Assembly (NCBI RefSeq): GCF_900091655.1
Contig: NZ_LT594621.1
Location: 3,878,639 to 3,942,638, forward strand
Direction of reading: 5' to 3'
Length of the DNA stretch: 64,000 bases
Source: Culturomica massiliensis
GTDB taxonomy: Bacteria > Bacteroidota > Bacteroidia > Bacteroidales > Marinifilaceae
The notes beneath the pieces were generated by a model. The model was not told the DNA's origin. It was given only the letters and a program-made list of their open reading frames with translations, and made no database searches. Below, one piece after another: positions 57,697-64,000 of the stretch. Numbering within the stretch: the stretch's first letter is position 1; the number at the start of each line of letters is the position of its first letter. Both the position numbers and the translations under genes were made by a program.

Positions 57697-59151
57697 TCAA
57701 AGGATATCGAAAATCTCGTGGCGGTCCCAGTCGAGCCAGTATTGTATGGCCAGAGCACGGACATATTGCCAATTGGCTTCTGTATCCGCTCCGTAGGTTT
57801 CGACCCCTTTTTTCAGGTCTTCCCGTACACGGCGTTCGTATTCGGGTTTCAGCCGGAGGGTGACTTTTTTATTCTTGAATGTAAAGGTGGCCTCCGGTCG
57901 TGTGTCGCCGGCTTTTACTTCGGCAACTGTAATCAGTCCGTGTCCGAGAGTGCCTCCGGTACTGACTTGCAGGCCGTCATTGAGGCAACTTACCGGGGGC
58001 CGGTTACCGGCATAAGTGGTGACGTGCATGTCGTCGACGCCGATATCGAAATATTCCCGGGCCCGAATTCCCATTTTCACGCCGACGGTGGCGAATATAC
58101 CGAGATGTCCGTGTAATTCGTTGGTCAGAACGGCAGCCCGGAATTCACTTAATCCGTAACGTTGAACGGCCCGTCCGATAATCGGCATAATGTCGCGGAT
58201 ATAATAACCTTCATCGAGGGGGAAATGGTAGAATACTTTTCCTTCGGTGTTTTCTGGTCCCTGATAAACAGCCAGTATTTGCTGTTCGATGGGGCGTATT
58301 TTCCGGGGAACGTCTATGCTGTACCATTCGATTGCGGGAGAAAGGCTGTCTTTGTTGAAAAGTTGCGGTGAATTGAGTGCCAGTACGGTCAGTTCGTCCC
58401 AGATGCGGAGGTGTTCGTCCCGTATTAATTCCCGGAGCGGAGGAATGGCGTGTGTTTCGGCGACTTTCTGAGCATACCGGGAATTTTGGAGATAACCCAG
58501 CTCGGTGAGGAATTGCCTGTCTACCGGCGCCGATGCCTGATCGGCAGAGGAGACGAGCAGCATGTTGATCCCGCTGTCCATGACTTTCCGGGCAGCTTCC
58601 GGGTCCGTTTCATAATTTATTCCGCTTATGGGACTGGCGCCGCTGTTATACCAAACCAGGCGTTCGATTTTTTCTTTCAGACGGGGATCGGTTGTCAGGG
58701 CGTCACTGATATTCGTCAGTGCCCCTAGGCATATCAGGGTTACCGGTTTCTTTTCGTTCCCGATGGTTCTTATCAGCAATTCTTCGGCTGTCAGTTCGGG
58801 CATATCGGCGGGCACACTGTCTCCCCACGGAATTGCCCGGGCAATATGCCGCCATTCGGGAGCAGGGGCATGTACTTCCCTGCCTGGGGCGACCGGAATT
58901 CCCTGATGGTAAAAATCATTCAGGAGGGCTTTTACTTTCCGGTATCCCTGTTGCGGTGTAAGGGCACCTTCCGAGGTGGTGATCGCCAGTATTTCGATGT
59001 CATGGTCCCCCAGCAACATGCAGAGGGTACGTAAATCATCGGCAGCACAGTCGGTATCGACAATTGCGTACATACGGGGTTTCCCGGAATGGGCGAATGC
59101 GGTAAGCGTGAGTGATAAGATGATTCCCAATAAAAATAGCTTATGTCTCAT
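57697..59151 (-). CDS. Periplasmic nucleoside hydrolase-like domain fused to FmdE-like domain
   Basis: 484 residues with a signal peptide (MRHKLFLLGIILSLTLTAFAHS), so periplasmic or lipid-free surface. Residues ~25-300 are an inosine-uridine nucleoside hydrolase-like domain. The Asp cluster DTDCAADD corresponds to the Ca-binding D-x-D-x-G-x-D-D motif with the Gly changed, and VTLICLGALTNISDAL is the second family block. Residues ~340-480 are FmdE-like: ELHGHLGIFATVGVKMG (the Cys of the classic HGHxCPG is absent), PPVSCLNDGLQVSTGGTLGHG. It lies 10 bp after TonB receptor 2. The two FmdE fusions in one operon argue that FmdE is central to processing the imported compound. The reaction is unknown. 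Confidence 0.82.
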   Translation of the reverse strand: MRHKLFLLGIILSLTLTAFAHSGKPRMYAIVDTDCAADDLRTLCMLLGDHDIEILAITTSEGALTPQQGYRKVKALLNDFYHQGIPVAPGREVHAPAPEWRHIARAIPWGDSVPADMPELTAEELLIRTIGNEKKPVTLICLGALTNISDALTTDPRLKEKIERLVWYNSGASPISGINYETDPEAARKVMDSGINMLLVSSADQASAPVDRQFLTELGYLQNSRYAQKVAETHAIPPLRELIRDEHLRIWDELTVLALNSPQLFNKDSLSPAIEWYSIDVPRKIRPIEQQILAVYQGPENTEGKVFYHFPLDEGYYIRDIMPIIGRAVQRYGLSEFRAAVLTNELHGHLGIFATVGVKMGIRAREYFDIGVDDMHVTTYAGNRPPVSCLNDGLQVSTGGTLGHGLITVAEVKAGDTRPEATFTFKNKKVTLRLKPEYERRVREDLKKGVETYGADTEANWQYVRALAIQYWLDWDRHEIFDIL

Positions 59152-59161
59152 GATTCGGATT

Positions 59162-61048
59162 TTAACGGTTAATGGATAAATGCAAACCTCCGAAGAAGAT
59201 GGCTCCGGGCATAGGATAGCCGTCTAATATCTGGTATTTTTCCCGGGTGAGGTTTTCCCCTTTGGCAAAGATCGTCATTGCCGGGAACAGTTTGTAGGAT
59301 ACCTTGGCATTCAGCAGGCCATAGTCTTCCTGTCTGGCATTTTTCCCGGTGACCAGATATAAGCCGTTGATGTATTGATAGCCGATGTTAACCTGCCACT
59401 TGGGGGTATGGAAGTTGGCATTGACGTAAAGCTGGCGTTCAGGAGCATTCAATACCGGGATTTTCATATAAAGCCATGAATAGTTTCCGCTAAGGCTGAA
59501 TTTACCGGAAAGGTCGGCTTGCATTGCTACTTCAATCCCTTTGTTTTTGAAGCTGCCTGTATTGACATTCATGGGTTTGTTGTTGATGATTTGGGTTTGA
59601 ATCAGGTTCTTCCCGTCGGCAATAAAGCCGGAAACTTCCAGGTAAAGGCTGCGTTTGAAAAGATAATGTTCCAGTACTACTTCATAATTGGTCATCTCTT
59701 CCGGTTTCAGGTTGGGATTGGCAGGTGCCCACATAAACATTTCGCGGATGGTCGGGTTGCGGAATCCTTTGGAAAAACTGGATTTGATGACGAAATTTTC
59801 GGTAGGACGTATAGCTAATCCGATTTGCGGAATCCATTTGTTGCCGTAAGATTTATTGTGCTCTAGGCGGCCTCCGGCATTTAACGTCAGCCGATCCTTG
59901 AAAAGATTTTGTTGCATGATGGCATATCCGCCCAGATCGTAGGAGGAGGTATCGACCATGATTTTATCGGGGGCGTGATTCAGAAAGCGGTTCCAGGCTT
60001 TACCGCCATATGATTTATAATCGAAACCGAGTGTAACCATATTCCCTTGCCAGGGTCTTACGATTTGGTAGAAGAGTAGTCCATAGGCGTTGTCGCGTGA
60101 GCGGTAGCGGTAGTCCAGCGGTTTGCCGCCGGTGGTGTATCCGTCGTTGATATTGTGATCGCCCCAATTGTAGAAAAAAGCCAGGGCTCCGTTCAGGTGC
60201 CGGAATTCATTCTCAAGGGATGCCGAAGTCATTCCCCGGAGGACATCTACTGTGTTGTCGAACATGGGTTTCGTGATCATGCCCGGATTTTCCGCTACAT
60301 AGCCGGCGACGCTGATATCGGCGCGAAACCGGAAGTGTTCGGAGAGGCGTAATCCTGCGTTGGCAAATCCATTGGTAATATGGAATTTCGAGTTTTCCCG
60401 ATCGCCGTCTGTCCGGTCGTGGTTGACGGAGGCATAGGCATCTACACGACCTTTACGGCCTCCGATATTGGCCATGTATTTCTGGGTGTTGTAACTTCCT
60501 CCCATGGCCCGGGCATTCAGTGAAAAACCTTCCCGGTTTTGTTTGCGCGTGATGATATTGATAACGCCTCCCATCGCATTGGTACCGTAAAGAATAGAGG
60601 CGGGACCTCTAACAACCTCCACACGCTCGACATCGGAGGCGACATAGGCGTCGGGGAGGGGATGTCCCATTAATCCCATAAATTGAGGATGGCCGTCGAT
60701 GAGTACCAGCATTTGGGTGTTGGGAGATCCGCCTATGCCGCGGATCGAGATACCTCCGGCTGCTCCGCTGGCTACACCGAATCCGGTGATACCCCGTTCG
60801 GAAACGAACAGACCGGGCACCCGTTCGGAAAGTACCGGTAAAAGGGCCGATTCGCTGCTGTTTTCAATTTCATTACGTCCGACGACGGTGATGTTCATCG
60901 GGACGTTGTTCCGGTTCACCAGAGTACGGTTTCCGGTAACGACTGCTTCCTGTAATACCAGGGCTGTGTCTGCTTTCTGCTCCTGTCCGTAGCTGGCATT
61001 ATGGCAAACCCATAACGTCAGCCATATAATAATGGCTGTATATTTCAT
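59162..61048 (-). CDS. TonB-dependent outer-membrane receptor 2
   Basis: 628 residues with a signal peptide (ends ...SYGQEQ). TonB-box-like ALVLQEAVVTGNR; plug ~40-160 with VPGLFVSERGITGFG, VERVEVVRGPASILYGTNAM and GGVINIITR; barrel to the C-terminal LHLSINR. First gene of the minus-strand import operon, with the dispersed repeat copy C and a structured non-coding stretch upstream. Ligand unknown: a B12 riboswitch was looked for upstream and not found, which argues against cobalamin. Proximity to urease suggests nickel as one option. Confidence 0.94.
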   Translation of the reverse strand: MKYTAIIIWLTLWVCHNASYGQEQKADTALVLQEAVVTGNRTLVNRNNVPMNITVVGRNEIENSSESALLPVLSERVPGLFVSERGITGFGVASGAAGGISIRGIGGSPNTQMLVLIDGHPQFMGLMGHPLPDAYVASDVERVEVVRGPASILYGTNAMGGVINIITRKQNREGFSLNARAMGGSYNTQKYMANIGGRKGRVDAYASVNHDRTDGDRENSKFHITNGFANAGLRLSEHFRFRADISVAGYVAENPGMITKPMFDNTVDVLRGMTSASLENEFRHLNGALAFFYNWGDHNINDGYTTGGKPLDYRYRSRDNAYGLLFYQIVRPWQGNMVTLGFDYKSYGGKAWNRFLNHAPDKIMVDTSSYDLGGYAIMQQNLFKDRLTLNAGGRLEHNKSYGNKWIPQIGLAIRPTENFVIKSSFSKGFRNPTIREMFMWAPANPNLKPEEMTNYEVVLEHYLFKRSLYLEVSGFIADGKNLIQTQIINNKPMNVNTGSFKNKGIEVAMQADLSGKFSLSGNYSWLYMKIPVLNAPERQLYVNANFHTPKWQVNIGYQYINGLYLVTGKNARQEDYGLLNAKVSYKLFPAMTIFAKGENLTREKYQILDGYPMPGAIFFGGLHLSINR

Positions 61049-61073
61049 TGCATATTTGGATTGTGTCGGGAGG

Positions 61074-61165
61074 CGAACGTTTTAATTGCAGATTTTAGAT
61101 GAAAAGAATCTGACGACAAATCAGGTTGCCAGATAATTTAAAATTTACAATCTGAAATTTACAAT
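61074..61165 (+). repeat. Dispersed repeat, copy C
   Basis: Begins CGAACGTTTTAATTGCAG like copy A and ends TTTACAAT. It lies 25 bp upstream of the receptor 2 start, so it is within the leader or promoter of the import operon. With inverted copy B at 51387-51471 it brackets the operon. Confidence 0.75.
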
Positions 61166-61251
61166 GTATATCGACATTACATTTCGGGCTTCCGGCAATG
61201 TTATTTATTTACTTCAAAAGGAACGGTCGAATCGGCTCCAGGGAATTATCT

Positions 61252-61579
61252 GTACCGGCCTCGGGAGATTTCCCGGGGAGGTAAAAGGGGATTTACCGGT
61301 AGGTTTGGGCCGGTACGAAAATAGAAACGGAGTCTTTGTCGGATCGCTTTGATAAAGGAATGCGTTGTTCCGGGGGATGGCGAGAGTAGGATAGCAAGGA
61401 AAAAATATACAGCGCTTGTCGTGCAGGGTGATCTGCGATGCGAGAGGCGAGATGGCTTTCCTGCTGATAGTTTCTATCACGCCTCCCCTGGCAATGTTGC
61501 CAGACAGGAAAGTCCCGTGTTCCGATAGGTAGATACCCGGTGTTTTCAACAGATACCGGATATGCTGTTGTGTTTTTTT
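61252..61579 (+). ncRNA. Candidate structured RNA: two three-way junctions and a terminator
   Basis: Junction 1: GTACCGGCC (61252-61260) pairs perfectly with 61308-61316 and encloses hairpins 61262-61275 (5 bp) and 61280-61297 (6 bp). Junction 2: GGCTTTCCTG (61454-61463) pairs with 61505-61514 (one G-U) and encloses TGATAG-TTT-CTATCA (61465-61479) and CTGGCAA-TG-TTGCCAG (61488-61503). CAACAG/CTGTTG (61547-61570) is followed by TTTTTTT (61573-61579), a plus-strand terminator. The stems also exist on the minus strand, but the U-run favours plus. A 123-codon minus frame at 61214-61585 is weak and may be incidental. No known riboswitch core recognised. 61580-61945 holds only AT-rich upstream sequence of ureA. 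Confidence 0.45.
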
Positions 61580-61945
61580 GTCCATTTGCTTTTCGTTTCG
61601 TTTATTTTGCTTGTAACGGATTGCCTATCCGTTTGTTTCAAATTACAGGGGATTTCGGATGAAACGGTCATAAATCCGGAGAATGATTCCGGATATTTAA
61701 TTGAATGTATTTTCTCAATGTTTTACTATTTGCAAGCGGTTTTCTATCGGTAGGTATTTTATGAATCGGAGTAGCGGATGTTTTCCCTGATAATTCTTAG
61801 GTTAACGTAGTATAAATAAGTTAATAATCCGGCCGGATTTGTAACAACTTTCGTTTTTCAGCGTAGTTCTCGTGTTAAAGTCGGAGGGAAATAAATTCCT
61901 TTCGTTGCTGGAAAAATTATTTTTTAACTATTAAAACCGAAAACT

Positions 61946-62248
61946 ATGCATTTAACACCAAAGGAGATTGACAAGCTAATGCTGTTATCGTTAGGAGCAA
62001 TCGCTGCACGGCGCAAAGAAAAAGGGTTGAAGCTGAATTATCCCGAAGCTGTCGCTTACATCAGTTCTGCGGCCTTAGAAGGTGCCCGTGAAGGAAAAAC
62101 ATTGGAACAGGTTATGACCGATTCCACGAAAGTATTGACAAAAGACGATGTGATGGAGGGAGTGGCTGACATGATCTCTCTGATTCAGGTCGAAGCAGTT
62201 TTTACCGACGGCAGCCGTTTGGTAAGTATTCATCAACCTATTAAATAA
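61946..62248 (+). CDS. ureA: Urease subunit gamma
   Basis: 100 residues with the whole UreA pattern: MHLTPKEIDKLMLLSLGAIAARRKEKGLKLNYPEAVA at the start, LEGAREGKTLEQVM, and VQVEAVFTDGSRLVSIHQPI-type end (here LIQVEAVFTDGSRLVSIHQPI). It is a structural subunit of the cytoplasmic urease that splits urea to ammonia and carbamate. First gene of the ure operon, 8 bp before ureB. The upstream 366 nt after the candidate RNA show no strong promoter match that I can defend. Confidence 0.97.
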   Translation: MHLTPKEIDKLMLLSLGAIAARRKEKGLKLNYPEAVAYISSAALEGAREGKTLEQVMTDSTKVLTKDDVMEGVADMISLIQVEAVFTDGSRLVSIHQPIK

Positions 62249-62256
62249 CAAAGATT

Positions 62257-62766
62257 ATGGCAGATATGAGTAAAGCGGGTGCTCCGAAACAGGCACCGAT
62301 TACACCGGGTTTTACTCCGAAGCAGCATGTAGGCGTCGGAGGAGAAATATTGAGTGCAGACCCTATCACGTATAATGAAGGGCGGTATACTGCGAAACTG
62401 GTCGTTCATAATACCGGTGATCGTCCGATCCAGGTAGGCTCGCATTTCCATTTTTTTGAAGTAAACCGTTATCTGGAGTTCGACCGGGGGAAAGCATTCG
62501 GATGTCATTTGAACATACCGGCAACGACGGCTGTCCGGTTTGAGCCGGGCGAAGAGAAAGAGGTAGAAGTTGTTGCTTATTCCGGAAAGCAGTATGTGAT
62601 GGGATTCAACGGTTTGGTACAGGGCTTTACAGGTGATGAAGATGCACCGACCTATTTCCCGAAACGGATACTGGCGATCGAGAATGCAAAAAATTTGGGT
62701 TTTAAAATCATAGATGAAGCAGCCGCTGAAGCTGATCTTCAGAAAAAGAATCAAAAAAAGAAATAA
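62257..62766 (+). CDS. ureB: Urease subunit beta
   Basis: 169 residues. The core (residues ~28-135) is typical UreB: NTGDRPIQVGSHFHFFEVN, LNIPATTAVRFEPGEEKEVEVVAYSG. It is longer than a ~100-residue stand-alone UreB, with ~25 extra N-terminal residues (ADMSKAGAPKQAPITPGF) and a ~40-residue Lys/Glu-rich C-terminal tail. UreB is structural and touches the active-site flap region. Two nucleotides separate its stop from the UreC start, so the genes are tightly coupled. Confidence 0.96.
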   Translation: MADMSKAGAPKQAPITPGFTPKQHVGVGGEILSADPITYNEGRYTAKLVVHNTGDRPIQVGSHFHFFEVNRYLEFDRGKAFGCHLNIPATTAVRFEPGEEKEVEVVAYSGKQYVMGFNGLVQGFTGDEDAPTYFPKRILAIENAKNLGFKIIDEAAAEADLQKKNQKKK

Positions 62767-62768
62767 TT

Positions 62769-64000
62769 ATGGCAACAATATCAAGACAACAATATAACGA
62801 CCTTTACGGCCCTACTGTAGGTGATAAAATCCGTTTGGGAGATACCGATCTGTATGTAGAGATTACAAAAGACCTGTGTGTATACGGGGATGAGATAGTT
62901 TACGGAGGCGGTAAGACGCTGCGTGACGGGATGGGATTGGCAAATACGACGACAGCCGAAGGAGGTACACTCGATCTGGTGATTACCAATGTGACGATTA
63001 TCGACCCGATACTGGGAGTTATTAAAGCCGATGTCGGAATTAAAGACGGGAAAATTGCCGGTGTCGGAAAAGCCGGTAATCCGAATACCATGAAAGGTGT
63101 GACTCCTGAATTGGTGACGGGTGCCGCTACCGATGCCATTTCGGGCGAACACCTGATTTTGACGGCGGCGGCTATCGACGGGCATGTGCATATGATTGCA
63201 CCCCAACAGGCCTACCATTGTTTGAGTAACGGGGTGACGACCCTGGTGGGCGGTGGCGTCGGTCCGACTGACGGTACGAACGGTACGACGATTACTTCCG
63301 GTACCTGGAATATGAAACGGATGTTGCAGGCGATTGACGGATTACCTGTAAATTACGGTTTTTTGGGGAAAGGAAACTGCTCTGTCCGTAAGCCTTTGGT
63401 GGAACAGATGATGGCCGGTGCCTGTGGTTTCAAGATCCATGAGGACTGGGGAAGTACCCCTGCCGCTATCCGGGCAACCATGGGCGTAGCCGATGAATTC
63501 GACGTACAGGTGGCCATTCATACGGATACCCTGAATGAAGGCGGTTATGTGGAAGATACGATTGCCGCCATCGACGGACGTACCATTCATACTTATCATA
63601 CGGAGGGTGCCGGTGGCGGACATGCCCCCGACTTGTTGAAGGTGGCTTCATTGGCCAATGTGCTGCCTTCCTCTACCAACCCGACTTTGCCGTTCGGTAT
63701 CAATTCGCAGGCCGAGTTGTTCGACATGATTATGGTATGTCACAATCTGAATCCGAAAATCCCTTCTGACGTAGCTTTTGCCGAGAGCCGTGTTCGTCCG
63801 GAAACTCAGGCTGCAGAGAACATATTACACGATTTGGGCGTGATCTCTATGGTTTCTTCTGACTCTCAGGCGATGGGGCGTGTGGGTGAAAACTTTATGC
63901 GTGCCTTCCAGATGGCCAGCTATATGAAACAGGTGAGAGGTAAATTGGCGGAAGATTCTGCTGAAAATGATAATTTCCGTGTATTGCGTTATCTGGCCAA
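62769..64000 (+). CDS. ureC: Urease subunit alpha (catalytic; 3' end outside the window)
   Basis: 410 codons are visible and the frame is open to the window edge. Metal ligands are all found: His139 and His141 in AAIDGHVHMI, carbamylated Lys222 and nearby His224 in GFKIHEDWGS, His in VAIHTDTLNE and TYHTEGAGGGHAPD, and Asp in VSSDSQAMGRVGE. The mobile flap Cys-His is present as VCHNL. The region after the first ligands (IAPQQAYHCLSNGV) differs from the more usual ICPQQxExAL. The active site normally holds two nickel ions, so nickel supply and the UreEFGD accessory proteins are needed; those genes presumably follow outside the window. Confidence 0.97.
   Translation, partial: MATISRQQYNDLYGPTVGDKIRLGDTDLYVEITKDLCVYGDEIVYGGGKTLRDGMGLANTTTAEGGTLDLVITNVTIIDPILGVIKADVGIKDGKIAGVGKAGNPNTMKGVTPELVTGAATDAISGEHLILTAAAIDGHVHMIAPQQAYHCLSNGVTTLVGGGVGPTDGTNGTTITSGTWNMKRMLQAIDGLPVNYGFLGKGNCSVRKPLVEQMMAGACGFKIHEDWGSTPAAIRATMGVADEFDVQVAIHTDTLNEGGYVEDTIAAIDGRTIHTYHTEGAGGGHAPDLLKVASLANVLPSSTNPTLPFGINSQAELFDMIMVCHNLNPKIPSDVAFAESRVRPETQAAENILHDLGVISMVSSDSQAMGRVGENFMRAFQMASYMKQVRGKLAEDSAENDNFRVLRYLA

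Noticed and set aside
61214..61585. 123-codon minus-strand open frame
   Set aside because: No recognisable family, no promoter or RBS seen, and the region is dominated by paired RNA-like arms. Not excluded, but not supported as a gene.
61049..61600. Cobalamin riboswitch upstream of TonB receptor 2
   Set aside because: The B12-box pattern and the GCCACTG element were looked for on the minus strand and are not there.

Overview
The window is chromosomal DNA from a Bacteroidota bacterium, most likely Bacteroidales close to Odoribacter/Butyricimonas. Signs of this are the 16S gene, TTTG...TAnnTTTG promoters, SprB repeats, a type IX secretion (T9SS) type A sorting tail, a Porin_10 protein, a DUF5723 protein, a FeoA-FeoB fusion and class I GlnRS. 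The genus is a judgement from memory; no database was searched.

Layout. 1-12.3 kb is housekeeping: end of sufE, a MIP18-family Fe-S gene, a DUF5723-SPOR protein, feoAB with a small Cys-rich partner, then on the minus strand a conserved unknown gene, an MltF-like transglycosylase and a porin, then glnS and a YitT protein. 12.5-17.8 kb is an rRNA operon (16S-23S-5S-tRNA-Met) with two promoters, processing stems and a degenerate tRNA in the spacer.

18.3-48.5 kb is a large accessory locus that I read as a T9SS-linked polymorphic toxin system. Six plus-strand genes encode a PKD lipoprotein, an outer-membrane barrel, a 1508-residue secreted protein, an FN3 protein, a 2371-residue SprB-repeat protein with a T9SS tail, and a 1807-residue modular toxin with a metzincin-like domain and a PD-(D/E)XK-like C-terminal nuclease. 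A cytoplasmic beta-propeller-like immunity gene follows. Downstream lie start-less or truncated toxin tips with their own immunity genes: a second nuclease, a lysozyme-like (SLT) tip with an exported immunity protein, an unknown tip with a membrane-anchored immunity protein, and several decayed pieces. Long near-identical DNA repeats join these cassettes to three different points of the parent toxin gene, as expected for tip switching by recombination.

48.8-51.4 kb holds an AbiE toxin-antitoxin pair with a perfect operator-like inverted repeat, remnants that may come from a NurA/HerA-type pair, and a frameshifted PorV-like remnant.

51.5-61.05 kb is a seven-gene minus-strand import operon: two TonB receptors, a BtuCDF/FecBCDE-like ABC importer and two unusual FmdE fusions (nucleoside hydrolase-FmdE and TsaA-FmdE). 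It is bracketed by copies of a dispersed ~90-bp repeat, with a third copy before the toxin locus. Upstream of it, a non-coding 61.25-61.58 kb stretch folds on paper into two three-way junctions plus a terminator. Urease genes ureA, ureB and partial ureC close the window. Their position suggests, but does not prove, that the importer supplies nickel or a nickel-related cofactor.
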